DNA of 64,000 nucleotides, taken from Ariolimax columbianus (taxonomy: Eukaryota > Mollusca > Gastropoda > Stylommatophora > Arionidae). The DNA lies in the NCBI GenBank assembly GCA_036924085.1, contig JAVGWX010000006.1, forward strand, positions 39,056,445 through 39,120,444. The letters are read 5' to 3'. A program made the translations under genes and the position numbers. Shown one piece after another: positions 18,130 through 28,811 of the stretch. Position 1 is the stretch's first letter; every line of letters begins with the position of its first letter. The notes under the pieces are model-generated. The model was not told where the DNA came from and searched no databases. It saw nothing but the letters and a program-made list of their open reading frames with translations.

Positions 18130-19735
18130 GTGACTATTTACAAAAACAAAGGTGACCGCGGGGACGGCAATAATTATAGAGGGATCTCGCTCGTGAGCGT
18201 TGTAGGCAAAGTTTACTCCCGCATGCTACTAAACAGATTGAGACTGCTTGCGGACAGGGTGTACCCAGAATCCCAGTGTGGCTTTAGAGTAGGTAGATCA
18301 ACAACGGATAATTTTCTCGCTTCGCCAAATCCAGAAGTGCAGAGAACAAGACCAGCCGCTCTTTATGATGTTTCTAGACCTCACCAAGGCCTTCGTCTTG
18401 GTTAGTAGAAAGGATCTATCCGAACTCCTCGAGAAGATCGGCTGCCCCCAAAACTGTATAGCATGATAATTTCTTTTCACACTGAAATGAAGGGCTCAGT
18501 TCTATACGATGGATCATCTTCAAACACTTTTCACACTGAAATGAAGGGCTCAGTTCATGGATCATCTTCAAGCACATTTCACACTGATATGAAGGGCTCA
18601 GTTCTATGCGATGGATCATCTGCAAACACTTTTCCCATCAAAAGTGGAGTGAATAGGCATGTGTGCTCGCGCCAACCCTCTTTGGGATCTTCTTCTTCAT
18701 GCTCAAATCTTACGCTTATGACACATCTGTGGACGGTGTTTATCTGCACACCAGGTCAGATGGGTGGCTGTTTAACTTGTCCCGATTGTGTGCGAGGACC
18801 AAGGTGAAGACGGTGCTCATTAGGGAGATGCTATTTGATGATGATGCAGTTCTGGTGACAAATAGTGAGGAGGTCTTGTAAAGACTAGGAGACAGGTTTG
18901 CCGAGGGGAGCAAGCAGTTTGGTCTCACCATAGTCTGGAAAAGGCTACGGTCTGCGCACAGGGCATTACCACTACGCCATCCATAAAGATTGATGGCGTC
19001 ACTCTGGAGGTGGTCAACAGTTTCACTTATCTGGGGTCTGCAATCAGCAACACTCTGTCGCTCGAGAAGGAGATAGACAGTAGGCTTAGCAGGGCAAGTA
19101 CCGTCATGACCCGCCTGAAGAAGAGAGTCTGTGAGAACACTGCGCTGTCTCACTACACCAAGGTCCGAGTCTATCAGACCTGCGTTCTTGGCACTCTCAC
19201 GTATGGAAGCGAGACTTGGATCACTTACACTAAACAGGAATGGCGGCTGAACACCTTTCACATGAGGTGTCTACGACGTATATTGGGGATTGGGTGGCAA
19301 GAGAGAGTGTCACATAATACGGTTTTACAGAGAGCAACCACCACAGCATGTACTCGATTTTGAGCCAGCGACGTCTACAGTGGTTGGGACATGTTTATCG
19401 CATGGAAGACGAGACACTACCAAAGGATATCCTATATGCACAGCTAGCCATTGGAGTTAGAAGAATCGATTCAAGAACGTATGCAAGAGGGTCACGAAGT
19501 CATGCGACATACAATCCGAGGGCTAGGAAGAAATTGCTCAGGATCGAGCTATCTAGATACAGTCAGATGGAGGGGGCATAGTGGCTGCTGACGCTTAGTA
19601 GAGGTCTTCTGGCTGCAGAGAAAAGAGAAAGACTGAAGAGATCAAGGAACAGCCGGGCAAGCCAGCCTCCTCAGTATGGTTGTACGATCTGTGGCACTGT
19701 TACTCGCGGATCGGCTTTTACAGCCATAGCAGATA
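18130..19735 (+). pseudogene. LINE reverse transcriptase relic with C-terminal zinc-finger remnant
   Basis: Reads NYRGISLVSVVGKVYSRMLLNRL and ESQCGFRVGRSTTDNF (RT fingers). After an interrupted palm it reads TKVKTVLIREMLFDDDAVLV (catalytic FADDA degraded to FDDDA), SFTYLGSAISNTLSLEKEID, LGTLTYGSETW, NTFHMRCLRRILGIGWQ and QRRLQWLGHVYRMED. It ends GCTICGTVTRG, the start of a CCHH-like motif whose His are lost. The palm is split by a tandem repeat and there are several frameshifts. Confidence 0.85.
18474..18637. repeat. 48/54-bp tandem repeat, 3 copies, inside a LINE
   Basis: Three units start with TTTCACACTGAAATGAAGGG and contain ATGGATCATCTTCAA. The middle one lacks 6 bases (CTATACG part). 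Both lengths are multiples of 3, so the surrounding frame is kept. Confidence 0.85.
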
Positions 19736-19737
19736 GT

Positions 19738-19752
19738 TATATATATATATAC
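19738..19752. repeat. (TA)n at a LINE-LINE junction
   Basis: A short TA run separates the end of one LINE relic from the start of the next, which begins abruptly in its RT palm. Confidence 0.7.
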
Positions 19753-19754
19753 AC

Positions 19755-20630
19755 ACTTGTATTTGCTGATGACTGCGCTCTGATCAGCAACTCAGAACTG
19801 AACATGCAGGCGGGAATGGACCGGTTCTCTGAGACATGCGAAAACTTTGGCCTAACCATAAATGCCAAGAAAACATAGGTCATGTACCAACCAGCACCAG
19901 GCATGCCGTAAACAAAACCAGAGACTTCAGTCGACGGGCAGACGCTGAAAGTCGTAGACAGATTCACGTATCTGGGCAACACGGGCTGTCGAGATCTGTC
20001 AGCCTAGACGATGAGGTGGCTAACAGAATAGCAAGTACCAGCACCGCCTTTGGTAGAATGGGCTCGATGGTGTGGGAACGTCGTGGCATCAGCGTCAAGA
20101 CCAAACTTAAAGTCTACCGTGCCACTATCATTCCAAATCTACTCTATGCCTGCGAAAGCTGGACTGTATACTCTGGAGATGCAAGTAGGTTAAACCACTT
20201 CCACACAGTTTGCCTGAGGCGAATATTCCACATCCGATGGCAAGATCGTGTCACTGACATCGATGTTTTCCCAAAGAAACGGTTTAAAGACGGTCTGAAG
20301 GACTCACTGAAAAGTTGCCAGATATACGTCGACACCTCTGAATGTGTTGCGCAAAACAGATCTGACTGGAGAAGCGCAGTCAAAGCGGGTGTAGCTACCA
20401 GCGAAGACCACCGTATTGTTAAAGCACAGAGCAGACTCGAGACCCGGAAATCACGAACAGCAGGAACACCAACACTTTCTACAGACCTCGTGTGCCCGTT
20501 ATGTGGCAAATGTGTTTGTGCCCGCATTGGCCTGTTCAACTACATCTGCACCCACACCCAACTGGTGGCAACATGGAAAGAATGATGTCGGAGGTCCTCA
20601 TCGACAACGATGGACATCTTTTACATCACA
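19755..20630 (+). pseudogene. LINE reverse transcriptase relic, second lineage
   Basis: Begins LVFADDCALISNSE with an intact FADD catalytic motif, then SVDGQTLKVVDRFTYLGN, KTKLKVYRATIIPNLLYACESWTVY, LNHFHTVCLRRIFHIRWQDRV and, at the end, VCPLCGKCVCARIGLFNY, a CCHH-like finger missing its His pair. It is 5'-truncated at the palm. Frameshifts lie near 19878, 19910 and 19975. Confidence 0.85.
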
Positions 20631-20639
20631 TTACATCCC

Positions 20640-21244
20640 CAACGACGGCGTTGTGGCCATAACGTAGTTATTGTTTTATTTTTGTCTTAGTTTGGTAATT
20701 AAGCCATTACCTATCATATCTTATATGTGTTTTTATCAACTCATAACTAATCTCGTACATGAAAGCCATTTTTCTGTTCCTTTCTTTGGCTTTAATTCTT
20801 TTATCTGGCAACACTGGCCATCGTAACCAGATTGTTTTCTAAAAACATGGCCGCTGTTGCAGACAACTCTAGACTTGACTCGATTTGAAATAATAGAAGT
20901 GAGATATTCAGAGAGACAAGCAATTTGTAACATTATGAAGCGCAGTTTTTGCTTACTTTTAGCACATGAATGATTAAGGGGGGGGGGGGGTAATAATGTC
21001 ATATAATATATATGCTTTGTAAAGCAGTTGGCATACCCGAGTTGTGTGTAGTGTGAATAATTTGATTGATAATATAATCAATAAATCATAATGAATAAAT
21101 ATAATTAATAATGATAATTAATTATACAAATACATGGGCTAGTCTATTAAGATTATTCATTATACTATTTATATACTAGTTAATGTAAAAAATTGCCTTG
21201 TATTATTTAATTTATTTTAGTACATTTTGTTGATTTGTGTCTAC
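20640..21244. other. AT-rich unassigned interval
   Basis: It contains a poly-G run at about 20979-20990 and long A/T-rich stretches. No gene or known element was seen. Confidence 0.4.
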
Positions 21245-21545
21245 TTACTACTACTAAGTAACAAAACAATATTATCAATGGCAATGGGCAATATACATAA
21301 TTTAGACATTTTGATAGTTATTGTACTAAGTACTAGTAGTAACGTACACTAAATAGAATATAGATAATTATAAAATTGTATTGAGGTTAATAAATTGTAT
21401 AGGCCTCAATACAATTTCATAATAATCTATTCTATTTAATTTCCTTACTAATTGTATACTTAATACTACTAATACTAATTAATACAATAGCAATAGCCTA
21501 TACAATGTATATTGTATTGTTACTGGTAGTAGACTTGTAGTAGTA
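21245..21545. repeat. AT-rich foldback (imperfect inverted repeat)
   Basis: The inner arms at 21352-21386 and 21404-21436 are near-perfect reverse complements (AATAGAATAT ... TTGAGG against CCTCAA ... ATTCTATT) with a loop of about 17 bases. Weaker pairing extends outwards, for example ACTAAGTAACAAAACAATAT against ATATTGTATTGTTACTGGT. It could be a foldback MITE. Confidence 0.65.
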
Positions 21546-21809
21546 AAGTAAAGTATCCCATAGCATTACTGCCGTAGGGGTGTGAGGTGTTAGCGATCTC
21601 ACATTTCAAAGGCTCGGCTATATGAGGGCGGTAGCCATCTCCTCTCCCTTGCCGATTTTACTTCCCGGACTGAACCGGTACCCATTTAAGGCTGGGTCGA
21701 CCTGGGAGCCATTGCGGTCTGAAAAAAACATTACCACCTCAACTGGGGAATGAACCCAGGACCACTCAGATGCAAAGCCAGCGCGCCAACCACTGCGCTA
21801 CGCGGCTCC
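21543..21809 (-). mobile_element. tRNA-derived SINE (family G) with target duplication
   Basis: The minus strand starts GGAGCCGCGTAGCGCAGTGG (A box TAGCGCAGTGG) and has the B box GGTTCATTCC about 50 bases later, then a body of about 180 bp ending TACTTTAC. ACTTGTAGTA flanks it on both sides (21533-21542, 21810-21819), a 10-bp target duplication. The right copy interrupts an ACT-rich tract next to the foldback. Confidence 0.85.
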
Positions 21810-21971
21810 ACTTGTAGTAAGTACATAATATACAATATGTGTTTATACAAATCAACAAAATGTATAATATAAAACAGTTATTCATGATATGTTATTATTA
21901 GCAATGTTTGTTATTTATGAAGAAGAATATACATTTTGAATTAATATAGAATCAAAATCAGCAAAAGGAAT

Positions 21972-22590
21972 GGTACTTGTGCGTTAATTCACCCACGGAT
22001 TATGATAGGTCAAATTTAGTAGAATGTAGCCACACGAATCACGATACTTTTCAATTCGCATGGTAAACCTATGTCCATGTCATTCTCAGATCTAACACTG
22101 TACGTGGAAGACGGATTTCTTGCACACGCAAGAAAATAAATGTGTGCAGTTTTTGCAGGAAAGACGACTTATACACACCGTCCGACTGTGTGCTAAAAAT
22201 CAGTTCGCCAAGATCGTTAGAGATGTCGCACATGTCGGCAGGATATTCCTGTTCGTTCTGGCACATGGTTAGAGGGCACACGTCTGTCCTATAGGGAGGT
22301 TATTCTCTTCATGTACTGAGTAAATAGATGACTAGCATTGCTTTCTGTAAATCAGAGCTAGGAATTGCCAATAATGCTGCCATAAAATGGAACAGTAACC
22401 TCCGTGAGGTTTGTGCAAATTAATTAATTGCCCACAAACCAGCATCAAGGTTCTTTTTAGGGCCCACAAAAAACAACAAAACTGCACCAAACTAAACTGC
22501 ACCCTGATAGCTAGACACTTATAATTATTTTTGTACGGAAGCCCGTGTGGTCATAGAATTTCAGAATGGGTGAATTAACGCACAAGAACC
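21972..22590. mobile_element. 619-bp non-autonomous DNA transposon, 8-bp target duplication
   Basis: The ends are inverted repeats of about 24 bp: GGTACTTGTGCGTTAATTCA on the left and, reversed, GGTTCTTGTGCGTTAATTCA on the right, one mismatch in this part. AAAGGAAT flanks both ends (21964-21971, 22591-22598). An 8-bp duplication points to hAT- or Merlin-like transposition. The GG start is more like Merlin. No transposase is present. Confidence 0.85.
22069..22266 (-). CDS. Small ORF inside the DNA transposon, unknown
   Basis: From ATG at 22266 it encodes 65 residues, MCQNEQEYPADMCDISN at the start and RVQEIRLPRTVLDLRMTWT at the end. No family was recognised. It might be a chance frame, a transposase remnant, or a captured host fragment. 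Confidence 0.2.
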   Translation of the reverse strand: MCQNEQEYPADMCDISNDLGELIFSTQSDGVYKSSFLQKLHTFIFLRVQEIRLPRTVLDLRMTWT

Positions 22591-22604
22591 AAAGGAATAT
22601 ATAA

Positions 22605-22980
22605 TGATGGAGTTTAATGTAGATAAATGTACAGTCATTCATATGGGAAGATCCAATATGGATCATAATTACATGATGGGAGTGAAAAATATTAGATAGA
22701 GAAGGAAAGGGACCTAGGTGTTATAATGGTTCATACAGGTAAGGCGGGTGAGCAATTCCAGGTGGCAGTGAAAAAGGCTAATGCAATGCTGGGTATGATT
22801 AAAAGAAACATTGCACATAGGATCAAGGAAGTGTTAGTCAAACTATATAAATCATTGGTGAGACCTAAATTGGAGTACTGTATTCAGGTGTGGAGTCCTT
22901 ATCATAGAGAGGATATAGACATGATAGAAAGGATACAAAGAAGAGCTACAAAAATGGGTTTAATGATCAGTTGTTAATGA
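22605..22980 (+). pseudogene. L2/CR1-like LINE RT thumb fragment
   Basis: Reads FNVDKCTVIHMG, then [34 protein letters not shown] and QVWSPYHREDIDMIERIQRRATKM. This NxMLGMIKR ... LYKSLVRPxLEY ... IERIQRRATKM order is diagnostic of the CR1/L2 clade. One frameshift lies near 22700. Confidence 0.85.
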
Positions 22981-22999
22981 TCAAAACCAGATGTTCTGG

Positions 23000-23535
23000 C
23001 CAGGATAGCATAGATAACAGCAGCCCTTGCACGAATGAAACCTATATGGAAAGATAAGTGACTCTCCCTTGGTATAAAGGTCAGACTAATGCGCTCACTT
23101 GTTCTCTCAATGTCCCTCTTCATCAGCAGAACATGGACCATTACAGCAGATCTCTAGAGAAGAGTCCAGGCCATGGAGATGAGATGTTTTAGAAGGCTCT
23201 TGAATATCACCTACAAAGAACGTATCACAAATGATAAAGTATGAGGTAGAATCGAGAATGCAAGTGGACTGTACAACGACCAATTCACAATGATAAAAAG
23301 ATGAAAGCTGACTTGGTATGCTTACTTCAATTCACGAAGTTCAAGGGCCTATTAAATACGATACTATAGAGGCAAGTGAGGGCAGTGACGTCTGAGAAAT
23401 GATGGGAAGACAACATCCATGAATGGACTAACCTACAACCCGATGAGGCACAAAAAGCAACTGCAGACAGAGAGGGATGGCGCAGGATCATGGAAGTGTC
23501 AGCAGGGGTGCCCTAAAGAGGTCACGTGATGAGCT
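23000..23535 (+). pseudogene. RTE-like LINE C-terminal relic
   Basis: Ends with DEAQKATADREGWRRIMEVSAGVP, matching the last 25 residues of the RTE relic at 17660-18025 on the opposite strand. Upstream, ITYKERITNDKV and LTWYAYFNSRS are degraded versions of RISWRDRVTNxxV and LxWYGHVxRSxG. Confidence 0.7.
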
Positions 23536-23689
23536 GAACTGAACTTTTATTTGATTGAATTACAATCTCTTAGGGAATCTGCAGAGGGATTTCACAAAAC
23601 ACTAGGGTTCTGCAGAACACAGACTGTTAAACCCTGGATTAAATCATATGAAGCTAGGGATGGTGGTTTATTTGGTGCGAGAAGTCATT

Positions 23690-23870
23690 AGTTCATTCTT
23701 CTTCTGCAATCATTGTTCATTTAGAAGACTCCGGATTCTCCAATAAAGTTTGCTATCTTTTGCAGGGTCTCAATACTGCTGTATAGTTTCTCCTCGAGGG
23801 GCATGGGCCACATCCTTTTCCTCAGATCTGTGTACTGGGGGCATTAGTAACATAGACTTGAGTTTGGTGT
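23690..23870 (-). pseudogene. I-like LINE 3' tail fragment
   Basis: The minus strand reads RSEEKDVAHAPRGETIQQY and related frames match the DxRxxMWPxPLxEKLYxSxETL end of I-like LINEs. A CTTCTTCT tract at 23697 is its (GAA)n tail. Confidence 0.5.
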
Positions 23871-23949
23871 ACAGGTAGCATCAAATTTTGTTGTGGCTAG
23901 TTTGGAGACAAAGTTCGATGTCTTCTTGGTTCCAGTGAGTTCTGGCCAG

Positions 23950-24343
23950 TAATATTTTTCCCCATTTCCTGGATTCAGATGACAGAGATCAACTGAAGAT
24001 CAGAATACCAACATTGCCCAAAAAAATTTAAGAGGCTTTCCAAGAAAAAAAATATATTCACTAGTGGTCTGGGTGGATCTAGAAAAACAAGTTTAAATGG
24101 GGTATGGAAAGAGGGGTTGAAAGTTAAGTTGTGCAGAAGCCACATCGAACACAATCTTTTTGAATGTCCAGTGCTTGTCTGTATTAGAAAAGAGCTTCTT
24201 CCTCCGAGGTCAGACAGATGGAACACTTTGTACAGAGTTAAACAACAGCTCATAAACACCTGCTGATACCACTATATGGCATTGGGCCAAAGGGCAGGAA
24301 ACCACATGCCTCTGGATCAATAACCAACCAACCAACCTTACTT
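23950..24343 (+). other. Degraded LINE sequence and (AACC)n
   Basis: The plus strand around 24065 contains VVWVDLEKQV, matching the VWVDLEKAFDKVW motif of the I-like RT, and is otherwise unreadable. A short (AACC)n lies at 24322-24336. Confidence 0.4.
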
Positions 24344-25215
24344 GAATCTTGGTATTCAAAAGAACACTGAACCAAATAACAAGAGACAGTTGGAAAAAAA
24401 AAACAGAAAGCCTCAATCTAGATAAAGAAAGGAACAAACTATGGAATTTAGTCAGAGCCATGAATGACGAAACACCATCAAATAAACAAATTACCATCAA
24501 GCAGGGTGACAACATGCTTACCGGAAAAAAAGCAGCAAATGCCTTTATAGAACATTATGCCAGAGAAAACCACATTGGTGTCCCTACAGACAGGCAAACA
24601 GACATTTGTGAAGAACAAAAGAGCCACGACAACGTCAAGATTGCACCAGAGGAGCACATGATGGCAAAACTAACGATGAATGAAATGAATGAGGCCATGA
24701 GAACTTTAAAGAAAAAGAAATCGCCCGGAAAATATGGGGTAACAAATGAAATGCTGATGGGGCTGGGCCAAACAGCAAAGAGGAAGTTACTGTCAGTCCT
24801 GAATCAAAGCTGGAAAAGGGAAATTGTACCGCAGGCATGGAAAGATGCTGTACTTATATCCGTACCAAAGAAAGAAAAAGATAGAACAGATCCAAATGGA
24901 TATAGGCCTATCAGTCTACTGAGCTGTGTAGGTAAACTGATGGAGCGTATGATAAACACCAGACTGTAGTGGCATCTGGAAGAAAAACACATATTACTTC
25001 CACAGCAAGCAGGATTTAGACAACACAGATCCACTGAGGACCAGATCACTCTCATAGCACAGGAAATAGAGGATGCTTACCAAGAGAAAAATCATACAGT
25101 AGCAGTTTAGGTGGATCTAGAGAAGGCATTTGACAAGGTGTGGAAAGAAGGACTTAAAGTCAAGCTACGAAGAAGTGAAGTATCTGGAAAAATGTACAGA
25201 TGGATCAGCCACTCC

Positions 25216-26649
25216 ATGAACGACGAAACCCCGTCAAATAAACAAATTACCATCAAGCAGGGCGAGAACTTGATCACAGGTAAGAAAGCCGCAAACGCCT
25301 TTGTCGATCACTATGCCAGAGCAAACCACATCGAGGTCCCTGCAGATAAGCATACAGACATTAGCGAAGAGCTAAAGGGGCACGACAACATGAATACGGC
25401 ACCTGAAGAGCACATGATGGCCAAATTAACAATGCGCGAAATGGAAGAGGCTATGAAAACATTAAAGAAAAGGAAATCTCCCGGAAAAGACGGGATAACA
25501 AACGAAATGCTGATGGGGCTGGGCCAAACAGCGAAGAGGAAACTGCTATCGGTCCTGAACCAAAGCTGGAAAAGGGGAATTGTACCCCAGGCATGGAAAG
25601 ACGCAATACTGGTACCAGTACCAAAAACAGGAAAGGATAAAACAGATCCAAATGGATACAGGCCCATCAGCCTACTGAGCTGTGTCGGCAAGCTGATGGA
25701 ACGGATGATAAACACCAGACTGATGTGGCATCTGGAAGAAAAACGAATACTAATTCCACAGCAAGCCGGCTTTAGACAGCACAGATCCACTGAGGACCAG
25801 GTCATCCTCATAGCCCAGGAGATAGAAGATGCCTACCAGGCACAGAAACACACAGTAGCTGTTTGGGTGGATCTGGAAAAGGCATTTGACAAAGTCTGGA
25901 AAGACGGACTTAGAGTCAAGCTAAGAAGAAGTGATGTTTGTGGGAAAATGTACAAATGGATCAACCACTACCTCAAACAAAGAACGGCCAGAGTCCAAGT
26001 ACAAGGGCAGATGAGCAAAAAGGTGACACTCGAGCAGGGAGTACCCCAAGGGGGAGTACTGTCACCCACACTCTTCCTGGTATATATAAATGATATTACA
26101 GAGAATATACCAAGAAGAGTCCATAGCTCAATGTTTGCAGACGATCTGGCTATGTGGACCTCTGAAAAGAATCTCACCATAGCAAGAAATCGGATGCAGA
26201 CGGCCCTAACATCGCTGGAAGAGTGGGCGAACTCATGGCTGGTAAAAATAAACGAGGAGAAAACCACATGCACAATATTCTCGCTCTCATTAAAACCCCA
26301 AAATACCAAATTAAGTCTAAATGGCAAATTCCTGCAGCCAAACGACAACCCAACCTATCTGGGAGTCACATTTGATCGGCGCATGACATGGAAAAGTCAG
26401 ATTGAGAGAAACCGAATGAAAGCCAGAGAAAGAATGGCAATCATGAGGAAACTTGCTGGCACAAGCTGGGGAGCAGACGAAGGCATACTAAAAAAACTGT
26501 ACACTGGAAGAGTGAGACCAGTTCTCGAGTATGGCATTGCGGTATGGACAACAGCAGCGAAGGCGAACTTCGATAAAGTTAGCAAACTTCAAAACCAAGC
26601 CATGAGAATTATGAGGTGGCATGAAGTCAACGCCAATTGTAGAACTTGA
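25216..26649 (+). pseudogene. Reverse transcriptase of I-like LINE copy Y
   Basis: An open frame of about 477 codons belongs to Y. RT motifs in order: SPGKDGITNEML; DPNGYRPISLLSCVGKLMER; QQAGFRQHRSTEDQ; VWVDLEKAFDKVW (first catalytic Asp); EQGVPQGGVLSPTLFLVYIND; SSMFADDLAMW (catalytic DD); WLVKINEEKT; NPTYLGVTFDRRMTW; LYTGRVRPVLEYG. The endonuclease region is missing by 5' truncation. All RT catalytic residues are present. The frame stops at 26649 and the RNase H continues in another frame, so it is decayed but recent. Confidence 0.92.
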
Positions 26650-27415
26650 AAAGATTATAAAACTGCAATCCATGACCAATAGAAGAGACTGCAGAGCCCA
26701 GCTGCAGTCAGAGAAACTCCGAAGACTGACCGACCATCCAATGCACCAGCGACTAAACAATTTGGGAAATGGGAAACTAAAGCGGAGAAACTTTGCAGAA
26801 ATAGCCAAAGCAAAGATGCACGAAGATCCCATAAACGCACTAACAACACCAAAACCCATCACTACTGTACGAAAACCTACCTGGAGGCAGGATATATTTC
26901 CAGAGGTGGTAGAAAATATACCAGGTATTGCAAACAAGAACTGCCAGACTGAAAAAGAAAGGAGAGATACTACCCTAAGCATCATAACGAAAAGCTACCC
27001 AAGCATGGACTGGACCCATGCATACACCGACGGTTCTGTAACAAATACTACACAGAACGGAGGGGCAGGAGCATTCCTGAACCTACCAAATGGCAGAAAA
27101 ATAACACTGTCATTCGCTACTGGTAAGTACACAAGCAATTTCAGAGCGGAGGCAGAGGCACTGAGGGCGGCAGTGGAAGAAATGGTGACACACAGTGAAA
27201 ATGAAAGCCATATAGTCCTGCTGACAGATGCTCTCGCCGTAGTCACAGCGCTAAAAAGCCAGAAAAATACTGAGCTTAATGACTTAAGAGCAGCACTCTG
27301 CAAACTGTGCCAGCAGTCCGCACCAAAAAGGGTAGTGGTACAGTGGGTCCCATCACACTGCAACATCCAAGGCAACGAGGAGGCAGACAGACTGGCAAAA
27401 GAAGGTGCAAGATAA
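26621..27415 (+). pseudogene. RNase H domain of I-like LINE copy Y
   Basis: One frameshift after the RT, the frame continues with RRDCRAQLQSEKLRRLTDHPM, then an RNase HI domain: THAYTDGSVTN (Asp), SNFRAEAEALRAAVEE (Glu), IVLLTDALAVVTAL (Asp), VVQWVPSHCNIQGNEEADRL (His and Asp). A stop follows GAR at 27413, where other copies read GARLPQTDTS, so the frame is broken just before the terminal Cys/His segment. Confidence 0.92.
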
Positions 27416-27810
27416 AAAACAGATAATAGTATGACGTACGAAGAGTCAAAACGGCTTATCAAAGCCAGATACATGACCAAATGGGAAACCGAACATACTG
27501 GTTACACCAAAAACGATGCCTATTACCAGTTGAACCGAAGAGAGCAGGTCGTTGTCTTCAGACTTCGCACTGGCCACAATAGACTGAGGTACCACCTATT
27601 CAACAAATTGAAGATAGGGTGTACCGACGAATGCCCGTGCGGTACTGGTAAAATGACCGCTTAACATCTGCTGCAGAACTGCCTGACATACGAGGATCAG
27701 AGAGAGCAGATGTGGCCATCACCAGTGGAACTGCAAGACAAGCTCTATGGCAGTGGCGACAGCCTCAGGATGACCGCCGCTTTTTTCGAAAAAATAATGG
27801 TTACTGTCTG
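27416..27810 (+). pseudogene. C-terminal Cys/His segment of copy Y
   Basis: Reads [43 protein letters not shown], then CTDECPCGTGKMTA followed by a stop where relatives have Glu or Asp, then HLLQNC. CxCxxxxxTxxHLLxxCP is a conserved metal-binding-like motif at the end of I-clade LINE proteins. The (GAA)n tail follows at about 27820. Confidence 0.85.
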
Positions 27811-28811
27811 ACTGCGTACGAAGAAGAAGAAGAAGAAGGATCAGCCACTACCTCGAAAACAGAACAGCCAGAGTTCAAGTACAAGGGCAGAAAAGCAAAA
27901 AGGTGACACTGGAGCAAGGAGTACCCCAAGGGGAAGTACTGTCACCCACACTTTTTCTGGTGTATATAAACAACATCATAGAGAGAATATACCAAGAAGA
28001 GTCCACAGCTCCATGTTTGCAGACGATCTGGCTATGTGGACCTCTGAAAAAAATCTCACCGTAGCAAACAATCGGATGCAGCAAGCCCTAACATCGTTGG
28101 AGGAGTGGGCAAAATCATGGCTGGTCAAAATAAATGAAGAAAAAAAACAACATGTACGATATTCTCACTTTCAAATAAACCACAGAACACCAAAATAAGT
28201 CTTAACGGCAAATATCTGCGGCCAAACGACAACCCAAACTACTTGGGCGTGACATTTGATCGGCGCATGACATGGAAAAGTCAGATCGAGAGAAACCGAA
28301 TGAGAGCCAGAGAAAGAATGGCAATCATGAAGAAACTTGTTGGTACAAGCTGGGGAGCAGACGAAAGAATACTGAAGAAACTGTACACTGGAAGAGTGAG
28401 ACCAGTTCTCAAGTATGGTTTATTAGGGCCAGATACATGGCCAAATGGGAAACAGAACATACTGGCTACACAAAAAATGATGCCTACACCAGTTGAACAG
28501 AAGAGAGCAGGTCATGGTCTTCAGACTCCGCACAGGCCACAACAGACTGAGGTACCATCTATTCAATAAACTGAAGATAGGTGGAACTGGCGAATGCACC
28601 TGTGGTACAGGGAAAATGACTGCTGAATATCTGCTGCAAAATTGCCCGATATACGAGGACCAGAGAAAGCACATGTGGCCATCACCATTAACAACACTAG
28701 ATAAGCTCTATGGCAGTGTCGACAGCCTCAGGATGACGGCTGCTTTCTTCGAACAAATTCAAGTTGACGTCTGACAGCGTACAAAGAAGAAGAAGAGGAA
28801 TCTTGGTATTC

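Larger units (their letters stand above)
25214..27837 (+). mobile_element. I-like LINE copy Y, inserted in copy X (RT, RNase H, Cys/His motif)
   Basis: 5'-truncated element flanked by GGATCAGCCACT (25202-25213 and 27838-27849), a 12-bp target duplication inside copy X. It contains the RT, RNase H and Cys/His regions described below and ends in (GAA)n. It aligns with copy X at a constant offset of 756 bases, which looks like a tandem duplication until the target duplications are noticed. Confidence 0.93.
24358..28797 (+). mobile_element. I-like LINE copy X, interrupted by copy Y
   Basis: Copy X runs 24358-25213 and resumes at 27838-28797. Its two halves meet exactly at KMYRWISH | YLENRTARVQVQG. 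It is flanked by the 14-base duplication GAATCTTGGTATTC (24344-24357 and 28798-28811). It carries stops (24967, 25108). At about 28418 it jumps from the thumb motif RPVLKYG straight to RARYMAKWETEHTGYTKN, so the RNase H domain is deleted. The Cys/His motif CTCGTGKMTAEYLLQNCP and (GAA)n tail are kept. Confidence 0.9.

Noticed and set aside
19836..20585. 249-codon plus-strand ORF as a host gene
   Set aside because: It reads LINE post-palm motifs (SKTKLKVYRATIIPNLLYACESW-type) and a broken zinc finger.
21745..21809. A genuine tRNA gene on the minus strand
   Set aside because: A and B boxes are present but the 3' acceptor strand does not pair with the 5' end, and a 180-bp body with target duplications follows. 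It is a SINE head.
24460..25971. Tandem duplication of 756 bp inside one RT
   Set aside because: The 12-bp target duplications and the (GAA)n tail at 27837 show a nested insertion instead.
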